Part shown: piece by piece, positions 45,652 to 56,735 of the stretch
How the letters are laid out: the number at the start of each line of letters is the position of its first letter
Numbering within the stretch: the stretch's first letter is position 1
Assembly (NCBI RefSeq): GCF_033118175.1
Contig: NC_083711.1
Location: 44,650,001 to 44,714,000, forward strand
Origin: Dama dama
Taxonomy: Eukaryota; Chordata; Mammalia; Artiodactyla; Cervidae
DNA: 64,000 nucleotides
Direction: 5' to 3'
Made by a program: the position numbers and the translations under genes
Notes under the pieces: generated by a model
Seen by the model: the letters and a program-made list of their open reading frames with translations, nothing else
What the model was told of the DNA's origin: nothing
Database searches by the model: none

Positions 45652-46113
45652 GGCATTGTATTTGTTTTCTACTGCTGCAATGATAAATTACCACAAAGCT
45701 AAAGATAATACAAAATTTTTCTCTTATAGCCCTGAAGACCAGAAATCTAAAATCAAAGTATTGTCAGTGCTCTAGTCATTCTAGAGCCTTCAGGGAAGAT
45801 CTGTTTCTTTGCATTTTCCAGCTTCTGAAGCTCACCTGCATTCGCTAATTTATGGCCCCTTCATTCAACTCAAAAGTACATCACAACCACTACTGGTTCA
45901 GATACCATGTCTCCTTTTTCTGTCTTTAATGCTCCTGGCTCACTCTTATAACTACCCTTATGATTATACCCACCCAGATAATCCAGAATGATCTCTATAT
46001 CTCAAGATCTTTTAATCACATTTGCAAATTTCCTTTTGTGGTATAAGTTAACATATTCAAAGTACCCCAGTATTTCAATGTGGAAGTTTTTGGAAGGCCA
46101 CTGCTTAGCCTCT
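45652..46113 (-). mobile_element. MLT1 LTR (ERVL-MaLR), nearly full length
   Basis: Antisense MLT1, colinear over 460 bp: 'ttgttttctactgctgcaat', 'gataaattaccacaaagcta', 'ccctgaagaccagaaatcta', 'gatctgtttctttgcatttt', 'ccagcttctgaagctcacct', 'gataatccagaatgatctc', 'atctcaagatcttttaatca', 'ggaaggccactgcttagcct'. These match in order the blocks of the family from its 3' to its 5' end. No internal MaLR sequence flanks it, so it is a solo LTR. Confidence 0.85.
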
Positions 46114-46117
46114 GTCA

Positions 46118-46262
46118 TCCCCTGACAGAGGACAAGATGGTTGGATGGCATCACCAACTAAATGGACTTGAGTTTGAGCAAGCTCCCGGAGATGGTGAAG
46201 CCTGGTGTGTTACAGTCCATGGGGTGGCAAAGAGTTAGTATGCAACTGAGAGACTGAACAAC
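46118..46262 (+). mobile_element. BovB LINE 3' end, strongly truncated
   Basis: Sense BovB: 'gacagaggacaagatggttg', 'gatggcatcaccaactaaat', 'tgagtttgagcaagctcccg', 'gtccatggggtggcaaagag', 'caactgagagactgaacaac'. A few bases are lost at 'gaag|cctggtgtg'. Confidence 0.88.
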
Positions 46263-47667
46263 AAGAAATGCTTAGCCTACCACATCTATCAATAACTTCA
46301 CTGCATTAATACAATATTCATTTTCCTAAAAGTATTAGTAAATCTAATTTTTCCTACTAAATTGTGGGAAAATATGTAATGTCAATATTACATACTCAAG
46401 CTGCAAGTGAAGTCAGGATGTAGAATTAGGATGATGTTTTTAGCTCTGAAGGAAAAAAAAATAAAGAGACCATTCTAAAAGCAATATTAAAAAAAAAACT
46501 AATATATTGTACAAATAATTCAAAAAATGAAGGGGAAAAGGAACTAGTTCAGAATATTTTCTGATTAATTGCACATAATAAAAAAAAACTAGTAAACTGG
46601 CAAATGAAATATGAAATCTCCACCCTTCATTGAAATTATGCTCCAACACAGAAAGTCACTTTAATTGTGTTAATTATATCTCAGTATATTTATGTATATA
46701 TTTTTGAAATATTATAAAGCATATACTTTTAAATGTAGGTAAGATTTTAAGAAGAGGAAAAGATAATCTTTGCCTAAAACCTCAAGTGAAATTTGTGATT
46801 GTTATCATTAGTTAGAATTACAATAAAGTTGAACAAATAAATATTTAAACCACAAAATTCAAAACCATAATCAACTGTAATAAAATGCAAGGTAAATTAT
46901 ATGATGTTTTAATAAAATGAGAGAAATTATTTAATCAAATACTTGCTTATGATTCTTCTATTGATATCTTCTATCAGCAAATATAGTACATAGAATATGA
47001 GAATTTGATTCTTGGGAAAAAGCTGGCAATTATTCAAGTAAACGTATTCACTCTGCAAATCAGCATAATGAAGCATACAAGAATTTGGTGATTTATTCAA
47101 GGTCAGATCACTAATTAGTGTCAGAGAAGATCTCAGATTATTACATAGAACTCATATGATGCAGACATTTTCTTTTTTGAACATATCATAAAATTCCATT
47201 GTAACACATTAATGTTATTTATATATCTGGGGGATTTGTTTATGGAATTGTTTTATTATAGGTTGTTTCTTCAAGAGATTTTTAATCCTATATAGTAGTG
47301 ATTCTGTCTTGAAAAATGCTACAGTGGCAAGCTTATCTAATCATTTCCTAGTTCAAAAAAAGTCTTATATGCTAAATAACATTAAATTTTACAGTGGTGA
47401 CTTATAATGTCATTAAAAGTTAATTACACATGACAAAAATTTTAAACTACATATATAACCCCCAAAGGGTTCAATATGTAACTTGTCAACGTTAAGCTAA
47501 ATACTGTATTTGTCTGGACAGTCACCATGGATTTAGAGAACTATTACCCATGATCAAATACATCATCCATATGTAACATATTGCAATTGTTTTATTAATT
47601 TCTTATACTTAATGGGATATCTTATTTGAAGATTAAGTTGTTTCTCATGTTCACAGGTATTGAAAAC
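46263..47667. other. AT-rich DNA with a possible antisense MIR at 47060-47145
   Basis: Around 47060-47145 the words 'gatttattcaaggtcagatc', 'actaattagtgtcagagaag' fit an antisense MIR core (the 'gcccaaggtcacacagctagtaagtg' block). The rest is unrecognised. Confidence 0.4.
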
Positions 47668-47823
47668 AAACTGTGGTTACCAAAGGGGAACGATAAGTGG
47701 AAGGAGGGACACATTAGGGATACGGAATAAACAGATACAAACTTCAGTATATGAGATAGACAAAGAACAAGGACATACTATTTAGCACAGGGAGTTATAC
47801 CAGTTATCTTGCAATAACCTATG
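47668..47823 (+). mobile_element. L1 3' UTR, first part
   Basis: Sense artiodactyl L1 3' UTR: 'tggttaccaaaggggaacga', 'ggagggacacattagggata', 'tatttagcacagggagttat', 'ttgcaataacct'. It continues at 48023 after a SINE insertion. Confidence 0.78.
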
Positions 47824-48022
47824 AGAGTGAAAGTGAAGTTGCTTAGTCATCTCTTACTCTTTGCGACCCTATGGACTGTAGCCTGCCAGGCTCCTCCATC
47901 CATGGGATTCTCCAGGCAAGAAAACTGGAGTGGGTTTCCATTTCCTTCTCTAGGGAATCTTCCCAACCTGGGGATCAAATCCAGGTCTCTGGCATTGCAG
48001 GCAGACTCTTTACCATCTGAGC
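47824..48022 (-). mobile_element. Bov-tA SINE nested in L1
   Basis: Reverse copy: 'agtgaagttgcttagtcatc', 'gccaggctcctccatccatg', 'ggcattgcaggcagactctt', ending at 'ccatctgagcag'. The final head bases ('ccaccagggaagccc') are missing. Confidence 0.9.
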
Positions 48023-48110
48023 AGAATATAATATGCAAAAATACTGAATCACTGTGCTGAACACCTGAAACTACAATATTATAAATAAACTATGTTTCAA
48101 TTTTTTAAAA
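48023..48110 (+). mobile_element. L1 3' end, continuation
   Basis: The L1 resumes: 'aatactgaatcactgtgctg', 'aacacctgaaactacaatat', 'tataaataaactatgtttca', then an A-rich end. The two halves join smoothly if the SINE is removed. Confidence 0.78.
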
Positions 48111-48394
48111 AAGGAAGTTATAAATATTCACTAAGGCAAAATACAAATGTAAACTTTTCCAATGAAAGAAATGCTTTTGAAGTAATCCAAAATCAACTGA
48201 AAGATAATTGTTGTAAATAAAATATTCTCATATGGGTGCCTTTATCATTGCATTAGTATTCTTTTATTAGAGAATATCAAAATATATACATTCAATACAT
48301 ATAACTGAAAGGTAGAATCTGATTAATTCTAAATTAACTAATATAAAGTTGATTATGATATTTTTGTGTAAGGCAAACTATTATATATAGAGTA

Positions 48395-48478
48395 AATAAC
48401 CAGCAAGTACTTACTGTATAGCACAGGGAACTATTATATTCAATATCCTATGCTAAACCATAATGGAAAAGAATTTTT
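48395..48478 (+). mobile_element. L1 3' UTR scrap
   Basis: Sense words 'gtacttactgtatagcacag', 'ggaactattatattcaatat', 'cataatggaaaagaattttt' match the same artiodactyl L1 3' UTR as at 47668, about 300 bp downstream of it. Confidence 0.65.
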
Positions 48479-49180
48479 AAAATAACATAAAAATACATTT
48501 GTGCAAATGAAAGCATGTGAATGCATTAAAAAATTTCAATCCCCCATCAATACATTATCCACCAAAATCAATGAATATTTTAATTGATTGTATATATGTG
48601 TGAATTTGAGACATTAAAAAGATATTTTCATAGAAATAAATTCCATTCAAAGAAAATTCTATGTGAATTAAATTTGTCAATTAAGTAACTACTTCAGTCT
48701 ATGGTATCATATGACCCAATTAGGAAAAAGAAAAATTTTCCTTTTGTCATATGATACAGAAGTGGTCTGAAAAATATATTATTGTATTAATTTTAATGTT
48801 GAAATTTAAATCATTTTTCTGAAGCCTATTCTTTTAATAAGCCTATATGAACATGTTAATTTTTATAATATAGAAGCTTTTACAAATTTTAGAAACCAGT
48901 TTAAAAAATGAATTAGATAACCTCATACTGTTGAAGTTGAATGTAAATACATGCTGAGACTCAGTCAACATAATGTAACAACCAAACAGTGGAACCATTT
49001 TGCAAAGAGGAAGAATAAGGAAGAGGAAGAGAAAGGGAGGGAGGCTGGGGAGAGGAAAAGGAGGAATAGATGGTTGAGTGAAATTCACTGATTCTAGGCT
49101 TAGATAAGTTAACTGATCATTTACTTTTCAAATAATGACATCAGCATTGTGTCAAGAAAGGCAAATCAGTTTCTATCAAG

Positions 49181-49182
<2 letters not shown>

Positions 49183-49217
<35 letters not shown>
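49183..49217. repeat. (AT)n microsatellite
   Basis: About 17 uninterrupted AT units. A GA-rich low-complexity patch lies just upstream at about 49005-49070. Confidence 0.95.
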
Positions 49218-49218
<1 letters not shown>

Positions 49219-49258
49219 TGCTTTTTAGCAGATCTTATATTTACTTATTTAGTTACAA

Positions 49259-49960
49259 ATGACTATAATACTTATTTATTTGCAATTCAGTGCAGATGTT
49301 GAAAACTCTCATTCCACAGATGCAATGTATAATACGTTGAATAAACTAACTGTCGACACAGCAATATACATCAATGACGTACACTGGGATGTATTTGTCA
49401 AAATACATTCCTGCAATAAGCTCAGAAGCAATTATACTTCTTCCAAAATTAATGATCTGAGGAGTGTGGATCTAGCCTGCCCAGCTTCATGACCCCTTTT
49501 CTTTAGTCACTAACTCCTCATTACTGTGAGCTGTAGATTTCCTTATGTCTAAATGGAATAAATAACAGTCACTGGGGGGTGGGGGCCAGCACCCAGGAAG
49601 CCCTAGGAGCTGAGGGTTGATCAAAGAGGGAAGAGGGAGGGAAATCCCCACCCCATTGAAGATGGAAGTCCAAATCATTTCTTGGACTGGGGAGGGATTT
49701 GTTTATTCCCCCCATTTTTGAAGGATAGGGCAGTGAGGTAACTATCACTGTGAGTTTGGGGGTGAGGGCCAGGGGAGAGGGCCATCAGCTCCCCTGACAC
49801 CCCCTGTGAAGCAGGCTCCTTCCATCCCGGCCACCTCCCACTGTCCCGGCCACCCCCCACCACCCGCTCCCCTGCTCAATAATGCTGGTCACCGTGCAAG
49901 GGCACGGTCACACTTCCATTCAACCGAATGGCCTGATGAGGGCAATTCAAACAGAATGCA
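49259..49960. other. Unexplained GC-richer, CpG-containing unique interval
   Basis: About 700 bp that stand out from the AT-rich surroundings. They contain several CpGs ('acgttg', 'gtcgac', 'atgacgtacac', 'cccggccacc' twice, 'caccgtgc') and C-rich and G-rich runs at 49570-49880, and I recognise no repeat in them. A pyrimidine-rich stretch ending in CAG (49279-49289) resembles a 3' splice site and is followed by an open frame to 49492 with no known domain. Candidates are a conserved non-coding element, a non-coding RNA exon or an unrecognised old repeat. I cannot choose among them. Confidence 0.4.
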
Positions 49961-50166
49961 AAGATCAATGCAAAAATTACTGTTATATATAAATAGAGTT
50001 GTAACTGGAATTGGTGACAAAACAAATTAAGAAAGAATTGGAAGTTGTCATTTAAAACAGCCTTCTAATAAAGTTGTTTCAGAGCTGGAAAAATAAAACA
50101 GTCACTATTTCATGGGGAGTGTTGAAGATTAAATAAATCATAATTATAAAGCATTTAGCATCATAG

Positions 50167-50352
50167 GGCTTCCCTGATAGCACAGTTGGTAAAGAATACA
50201 CCTGCAATGTGGGAGACCTGGGTTCAATCACTGGGTTGGGAAGATCCCCTGGAGAAGGGAAAGGCTACCTACTCCAGCATTCTGGCCTGGAGAATTCCAT
50301 GAACTGTATAGTCCATGGGGTCACAAAGAGTCAGACAGGACTGAGTGACTTT
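50167..50352 (+). mobile_element. Bov-tA SINE, full length
   Basis: Sense copy from 'agggcttccctgatagcaca' to 'caggactgagtgactttcac', close to the consensus, followed by short 'atatc' repeats. Pol III A-box and B-box regions ('agcacagttggtaaag', 'gggttcaatcact') are recognisable. Confidence 0.92.
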
Positions 50353-51224
50353 CACTTCATATCATATCATATATTAACTATATTAAGTAGTTTTACATTA
50401 GATAAAGTATAATTAAATGTTTAATTTTAATAATTGTTCTTTTTAAGAATGGATTTAGCTATTTGTGTGTTTCTGAGGTTGCTAGATATTTGAAATTTCA
50501 TTAGTCAGTGTAATGATATGACAAATAGAACCAATTAAAATAATGAATTAACATATGCAAACCTACACATAGATGATTCATGGACAAATAAATAGAGTTG
50601 TTCTTTGTTCAAACAGGCTATGCTGTTTCTTAGGGATGCTTCATCAAACATATAAATAGCATAAGCAACTCAGCATTCATTGATGAAATATGATTTTTTT
50701 GAAATTTATAGACAAATGTTTATTTTATTGTACTATTGCAACTTTTTAAGTGAACAAGTTTTCTTTTCCTTATAATAATATTTTAGAATGAACTAAAAAC
50801 AAAATAGGAATAAATTTATAGAAAGTCCCTTCATATTTTCCTCATTGACAGCTTGAATACTATAAAGGGATTTCTGTATTCAAATCATTTTCCAAGGGAA
50901 TCCCTTCAAATTGAAGTGTATTTCTATAAATGCATTGTGTTATTACTCTCATAAGAATGCCTCCCAAAACAACAATACATGAATGATTTAAATCATTGGC
51001 ATTGATTCCCTTGTAGAAAGGCAGTATAAAAAGGAACTTACCTCAATTAGAGTTCTTAGATTTGGTAAAAGCCTATATATTGAAATTATAACATCAATTG
51101 ATCTTGAATAATTCTAAACCCTGAAAGAGTGGGTTCAATTTTCATAAGCTCTTAATTTAAGGTCACAATAAGTGTTGGGAAAAATTTATATATTGAATCA
51201 TAGATGGTCAACTTTTATCCAACT
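50353..51224. other. Unrecognised AT-rich DNA
   Basis: No gene or nameable repeat seen. Confidence 0.5.
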
Positions 51225-51600
51225 ACTTTATTTTAGAACAGTTTTAGAAAAGTTGAAGATAATATTGATAGTTATCACATATGCTGTATCACTTATCCCT
51301 ATTATTAACATCTTACATTAATGACATATTTATTACAGCTAAAAAGTATTGATGTATTATTGTTAATTAATGCCTATACATTAATCAGATTTTTATTAGT
51401 TTTTACCTCATGTCTTCTTTTAAAATTCTAGGATTCCATCCAGGATGCCACACTACATTTTTCTGTCTTTTTAGATTCCTCTTGGTTATGACAGTTCCTG
51501 TTTAATATTTTTAACTGATATTCTAATAGACTTATTTTTAAAATTTTTAGTCTTTACTCCTTCCTTTTAGAATATTAACCTTTACAGGAACAGACATACT
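51225..51600. repeat. Probable old L1M fragment
   Basis: The words 'gaacagttttagaaaagttg', 'cctattattaacatcttaca', 'tattgatgtattattgttaa', 'tttttacctcatgtcttctt' and 'ggattccatccaggatgcca' occur together in ancient L1M copies. Orientation and subfamily are not settled. Confidence 0.45.
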
Positions 51601-51783
51601 CTAGTATTCTTGGAAGTACTGGTGGACCCTACTCTGTAATGATCCTATCTTTAAGATTCTACCAATTAAATCTCAAATGTATTTTGTACTAGAACATCAG
51701 GAAAGTTTAGATATTCTGTAGGCAAATGATTTCTCTTGTAACTTTTACCGTTTCTGCTGAAGAAATATAACTTACATCTAATA

Positions 51784-52110
51784 GGGCTTCCCTGGTAGCT
51801 CAGCTGGTAAAGAACCTGTCTGCAGAGCAGGAGACCCCGGTTCAATTCCCGGGTCTGGAAGATCCACTGGAGATGGGATAAGCAGCCCACTCCAGTATTC
51901 TTGGACCTTCCTGGTGACTCAGATGGTAAAGAATCTGCCTGTAAAGTGGGATACCTGGGTTCGATCCCTAGGTTGGGAAGACCCTTTTGAGAAGGGAATG
52001 GCTACCCCCTCCAGTATTCAGGCCTCAAGAATTCCATGGACAAAGTAACCTGGCAGGCTACAGTCCATGGAGTCTCAAAGAGTCTGACAGGAATGAGCAA
52101 TCTTCAATTT
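51784..52110 (+). mobile_element. Bov-tA SINE with two tRNA-like heads in tandem
   Basis: A first head and partial body (51784-51900) run into a second complete unit (51903-52105). The second head keeps a canonical pol III B box ('gggttcgatccc', 51958-51969); the first has 'ggttcaattccc'. The body ends in 'gagtctgacaggaatgagc'. This dimer-headed form also occurs at 4233 and 21712 in reverse orientation. Confidence 0.9.
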
Positions 52111-53121
52111 CACTACATCTAAAAAAAAAATAGATACAAGATCTTGTTATAATACACTGGTACTCCTATTGGAATCATAGCATAAATAAATACACAATGA
52201 CATCCCACTGAATCTGCTTAAGTTAGCACTGAAAGCTAAGTGAAAACACTTATTTTTGTTAAAGGCCATTCAAAAATCTGCATCCTCGTAGAATTTGTTC
52301 TACAGAGCAGATACCAGGAAGAAGAAATTAAATTTTGATGAGTGGTATAAAACTCACATAACTATGGAAATATCCTTGCAAAATTATATGTTGATGGAAA
52401 AACATGATGCTTTAAAACAGTTTTAAATGTTCTAATGTGGCAGTCTCTAAGAAAAAAATTTCTCTGATGGTTGAAAAATTTGAAGTACCCACAGCTGTCT
52501 AAATTGATGTCTTAAATTAAGACATTACACTGAAAATTTTAGCCTAAAAATCTGATAGAAAAATATAATTAAAAGTTCCAGAGAATTAGCACCATGATAA
52601 GAAGTTTCAATATTAAGAGAAAATAAACTAAAACAACTTGAATGATCAGAATATATCTACAATAAAATCATACTGTTGCATAAAGAATTTGAAAAATGTG
52701 ATAATAACTCCTAAGAAATTTTAAGTATAATATGCACAAAATATTTTACAGCTCCTTTTTTAAATATAGTTTTAATTGATCATATCTCCCTAATTTTCTA
52801 TAGCAAATAACACCAATGTTATTTTAAGTAATATTTTAAAAAGCCAATATAACTTTAAATTCAAAACCAAATTAAAATAGTACAAGAATAAAACTACCTA
52901 TCTCCCTAGTAAACATACATAAGATAAATAAAACATAAGAAAATTATATACCAGGATTTGTTGAAAGAATACTATTCTAAGATCTTTGCAGACAGCTGTC
53001 AAATTAACAGGAGTCACCATCTGTGGAACATGTACCTTGTATTCTAGTAATTTCTCATATCACATATCCACGGTCTTCATTCAGAAGGCAGAACTTAGCT
53101 AGCAGACTCCCCTACTTCCAC
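52111..53121. other. Unrecognised AT-rich DNA
   Basis: No gene or nameable repeat seen before the L1 target site. Confidence 0.5.
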
Positions 53122-53134
53122 TGGTAAGAGTCTT
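53122..53134. repeat. Left target duplication of the L1
   Basis: tggtaagagtctt here matches tggtaaaagtctt at 54956-54968 (12 of 13), and the L1 poly-T (3' end on this strand) follows at once. Confidence 0.88.
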
Positions 53135-53591
53135 TTTTTTTTTTTTTTTAGTGTTTTATTTTTTTTATTTATTTATTTTTCTTTCTTTATCTATTTATTT
53201 TTTCAGTGGGTTTTGTCATACATTGATATGAATCAGCCATAGATTTACACGTATTCCCCATCCCGATCCCCCCTCCCACCTCCCTCTCCACCCAATTCCT
53301 CTGGGTCTTCCCAGTGCACCAGGCCCGAGCACTTGTCTCATGCATCCAACCTGGGCTGGTGATCTGTTTCACCATAGATAATATACATGCTATTCTTTCA
53401 AAACATCCCACCCTCACCTTCTCCCACAGAGTTCAAAAGTCTGTTCTGTACATCTGTGTCTCTTTTTCTGTTTTGCATATAGGGTTATCATTACCATCTT
53501 TCTAAATTCCATATATATGTGTTAGTATGCTATAATGTTCTTTATCTTTCTGGCTTACTTCACTCTGTATAACGGGCTCCAGTTTCATCCA

Positions 53592-54284
53592 TCACATTAG
53601 AACTGATTCTAATGAATTCTTTTTAACGGCTGAGTAATATTCCATGGTGTATATGTACCACAGTTTCCTTATCCATTCATCTGCTGATGGGCATCTAGGT
53701 TGCTTCCATGTCCTGGCTATTATAAACAGTGCTGCGATGAACATTGGGGTGCACGTGTCTCTTTCAGATCTGGTTTCCTCAGTGTGTATGCCCAGAAGTG
53801 GGATTGCTGGGTCATATGGCAGTTCTATGTCCAGTTTTTTAAGAAATCTCCACACTGTTTTCCATAGCGGCTGTACTAGTTTGCATTCCCACCAACAGTG
53901 TAAGAGGGTTCCCTTTTCTCCACACCCTCTCCAGCATTTATTGCTTGTAGACTTTTGGATAGCAGCCATCCTGACTGGCGTGTAATGGTACCTCATTGTG
54001 GTTTTGATTTGCATTTCTCTAATAATGAGTGATGTTGAGCATCTTTTCATGTGTTTGTTAGCCATCTGTATGTCTTCCTTGGAGAAATGTCTGTTTAGTT
54101 CTTTGGCCCATTTTTTGATTGGGTCATTTATTTTTCTGGAATTGAGCTTCAAGGGTTGCTTGTATATTTTTGAGATTAATCCTTTGTCTGTTTCTTCATT
54201 TGCTATTATTTTCTCCCAATCTGAGGGCTGTCTTTTCACCTTGCTTATAGTTTCCTTTGTAGTGCAAAAGCTTTTAAGTTTCAT
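53592..54284 (-). pseudogene. L1 ORF2 protein, C-terminal 230 residues open
   Basis: The frame covers the C-terminal segment of the L1 ORF2 protein, the endonuclease/reverse transcriptase that copies L1 RNA into the genome. It shows the conserved [20 protein letters not shown] segment (residues 58-76) and, at residues 117-134, an intact cysteine motif C-x3-C-x7-H-x4-C, thought to bind nucleic acid. The ending EYYSAVKKN is the usual C-terminal region, here followed by a few changed residues. The endonuclease and RT domains are absent from this strand because the element was truncated and flipped. It cannot act as an enzyme. Confidence 0.93.
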
Positions 54285-54428
54285 TAGGTCCCATTTGTTT
54301 ATTTTTGCTTTTATTTCCGATATTCTGGGAGGTGGGTCATAGAGGATCTTGCTGTGGTTTATGTCGGAGAGTGTTTTGCCTATGTTCTCCTCTAGGAGTT
54401 TTATAATTTCTGGTCTTACATTTAGATC

Positions 54429-54955
54429 AAAGAGGACACAAACAGATGGAGAAACATACCATGCTCATGGATTGGAAGAATCAATATTGTCAAAATGGCT
54501 ATTCTACCCAAAGCAATCTATAGATTCAATGCAATCCCTATCAAGCTACCAACAGTATTTTTCACAGAACTAGAACAAATAATTTCACAATTTGTATGGA
54601 AATACAAAAAACCTCGAATAGCCAAAGTAATCTTGAGAAAGAAGAATGGAACTGGAGGAATCAACCTGCCTGACTTCAGACTATATTACAAAGCCACAGT
54701 CATCAAGACAGTATGGTACTGGCACAAAGACAGAAATATAGATCAATGGAACAGAATAGAAAGCCCAGAGATAAATCCACGAACTTATGGACACCTTATC
54801 TTTGACAAAGGAGGAAAGGATATACAATGGAAAAAAGACAACCTCTTTAACAAGTGGTGCTCGGAAAGCTGGTCAACCACTTGTAAAAGAATGAAACTAG
54901 AACACTTTCTAACACCATACACAAAAATAAACTCAAAATGGATTAAAGATCTAAA
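54429..54955 (+). pseudogene. L1 ORF2 central segment, in the inverted 5' part
   Basis: An open frame from 54495 runs through the region after the reverse transcriptase: [56 protein letters not shown], and [19 protein letters not shown], ending WIKDLN where the inversion stops. All are standard L1 ORF2 blocks. The protein segment that normally comes next is encoded on the other strand at 54284 and below, so the inversion cuts the reading frame in two. Confidence 0.93.
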
Positions 54956-54968
54956 TGGTAAAAGTCTT
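54956..54968. repeat. Right target duplication of the L1
   Basis: tggtaaaagtctt, the partner of 53122-53134. Its last base is the first base of the BovB target duplication that follows. Confidence 0.88.
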
Positions 54969-54982
54969 TGATTCATAAGATA
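54968..54982. repeat. Left target duplication of the BovB
   Basis: ttgattcataagata, identical over 15 of 15 bases to 56742-56756. Confidence 0.95.
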
Positions 54983-54999
54983 GTTCAGTTCAGTTCAGT

Positions 55000-55620
55000 T
55001 CAGTCGCTCTGTCGTGCCTGACTCTTTACGACTGCGTGAATCACAGCACGCCAGGCCTCCCTATCCATCATCAACTGCCGGGGTCTACCCAAACCCATGT
55101 CCATTGAGTCGGTGATGCCATCCAACCACCTCATTCTCTGTTGTTCCCTTCTCCTCCTGACCTCAATCTTTCCCAGCATCACGGTCTTTCCAAATGAGTC
55201 AGCCCTTCGCATCAGGTGGCCAAAGTATTGGAGTTTCAGCTTCAGCATCAGTCCTTCCAATGAACACCCAGGACTGAACTCCTTTAGGGTGGACTGGCTG
55301 GATCTGCTTGCAGTCCAAGGGACTCTCAAGAGTCTTCTCCAACACCACAGTTGAAAAGAATCAATTCTTCAGCACTCAGCTTGCTTTATAGTCCAACTCT
55401 CACATCCATACATGACTACTGGAAAAACCATAGCCTTAACTAGACAGACCATTTTAGGCAAAGTAATGTCTCTGCTTTTTAATATGCTGTCTAGGTTGGT
55501 CATAACTTTCCCTCCAAGTAGTAAGTGTTTTTTAATTTCATGGCTGCAGTCACCATCTGCAGTGATTTTGGAGCCCCCCAATATAAAGTCAGCCACTGTT
55601 TCCACTGTTGCCAAATTCAC
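55000..55620 (-). pseudogene. BovB ORF C-terminal segment, two frames
   Basis: Frame 55369-55620 reads FILGGSKITADGDCSHEIKK, then SILKSRDITL and VVMYGCESWTIKQAEC. Frame 55000-55329 reads [39 protein letters not shown] and DREAWRAVIHA, the end of the BovB protein. A frameshift lies between them. These are regions after the polymerase core; no catalytic residues are present. Confidence 0.93.
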
Positions 55621-55621
55621 A

Positions 55622-56735
55622 CGTAAATTGAAGTGAAGAAAACCACTAAACTATTGAGGTATGACTTAAATCAAATCCCTTATGACTATACAGTGGGAGT
55701 GAGAAATAGATTTAAGAGACTAGATCTGATAGACAGAGTGCCTGATGAACTATGGACAGAGCTTCCTGACATTGTACAGGAGACAGGAGTCAAGACCATC
55801 CCCAAGAAAAAGAAATGCAGAAAAGCAAAACGTCTGTCTGAGGAGGCTTTACAAACAGCTGTGAGAAGAAGAGAAGCCAAAAGCAAAGGAGAAAAGGAAA
55901 GACATTCCCATTTGAATGCAGAGTTCCAAAGAATATCAAGGAGAGATAAGAAAACCTTCCTCGGCGATCAGTGCAAAGAAATAGAGGAAAACAATAGAAT
56001 GGGAAAGACTAGAGATCACTTCAAGAAAATCAGAGATACCAAGGGAACATTTCATGCAAAGATGGGCTCAATAAAGGACAGAAATGGCATCGACCTAACA
56101 GAAGCAGAAGATATAAAAAGAGGTGGCAAGAATACACAGAAGAACTGTACAAAAATGATCTTCAGACCCAGATAATCACAATGGTGTGATCACTCACACT
56201 CACCTAGAGCCACAGACATCCTGGAATGTGAAGTCAAGTGGGCCTTAGGAAGCATCACTAAGAACAAAGCTAGTGGAGCTGATGGAATTCCAGTCGAGCT
56301 ATTTCAAATCCTAAAAAATGATGCTGTGAAAGTGCTGCACTCACTATGCCAGCAAATTTGGAAAACTCAGCAGTGGCTACAGGACTGGAAAAGGTCAGTT
56401 TTCATTCCAATTCCCATGAAAGGCAATGTCAAAGAATGCTCAAACTACCACACAATTGCACTCATCTCACAGGCTAGTAAAGTAATGCTCAAAATTCTCC
56501 TAGTCAGGCTTCAGCAATACGTGAACTGTGAACTTCCAGATGTTCAAGCTGGTTTTAGAAAGGCAGAGGAACCAGAGATGAAATTGCCAACACCTGCTGA
56601 ATCATCAAAAAAGCAAGAGAGTTTCAGAAGAACACCTGTTTCTGCTTTATTGACTATGCCAAAGCCTTTGATTGTGTGGATCACAATAAACTGTGGAAAA
56701 TTCTGAAGGAGATGGGAATACCAGACCACCTGACC
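55622..56735 (+). pseudogene. BovB ORF: pre-RT region and start of reverse transcriptase
   Basis: Frame 55633-56175 (180 codons) holds the basic, coiled-coil-like segment between endonuclease and RT, including RNRFKRLDLIDRVPDELW, KKKKCRKAKRLSEEALQ and IRDTKGTFHAKMGSIKDRNG. After a frameshift, 56326-56706 contains the first RT blocks: MKVLHSLCQQIWKTQQWLQD, a RSVFIPIPMKGN segment and SNYHTIALISQASKVMLKIL. A later frame change precedes the 'gactatgccaaagcctttga' palm segment with its first catalytic Asp. The second catalytic box is in the deleted part. Dead copy. Confidence 0.93.

Larger units (their letters stand above)
53135..54955 (-). mobile_element. Cattle-type L1 LINE with inverted 5' part (twin priming)
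   Basis: From 53135 to about 54428 this is minus-strand L1, from the poly-A (poly-T here) through the 3' UTR to the last third of ORF2, ending at 'cttacatttagatc'. From about 54429 to 54955 the sequence is L1 ORF2 in plus orientation, ending 'gattaaagatctaaatg'. In an intact L1 these two ends are directly continuous (agatctaaatg|taagacc), so the 5' piece is the next-upstream 530 bp, flipped. Target duplications flank the whole unit. A 230-codon frame is still open, so the copy is fairly young. Confidence 0.95.

Noticed and set aside
46095..46132. Small palindrome 'ctctgtca...tgacagag' at the MLT1/BovB border, considered as another twin-priming tip
   Set aside because: The left arm is explained as the end of the MLT1 LTR, only about 8-10 bases pair, and I see no target duplication.
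49259..49492. A 77-codon frame after a splice-site-like stretch, considered as an exon
   Set aside because: No known domain, no matching downstream donor I can defend, and no neighbouring exon; kept only as an unexplained interval.
53592..54284. A 230-codon open frame that could be taken for a host gene
   Set aside because: Its sequence is the C-terminal part of the L1 ORF2 protein, including the C-x3-C-x7-H-x4-C motif, and it sits inside a truncated L1 flanked by target duplications.
53644..54342. Plus-strand frames of 113 and 114 codons with hydrophobic segments that look like membrane proteins
   Set aside because: They are antisense shadows of L1 ORF2 and are common wherever L1 lies on the opposite strand.
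55633..56175. A 180-codon basic open frame resembling a nuclear protein
   Set aside because: It is the BovB segment between endonuclease and reverse transcriptase, in the inverted part of a dead BovB copy.
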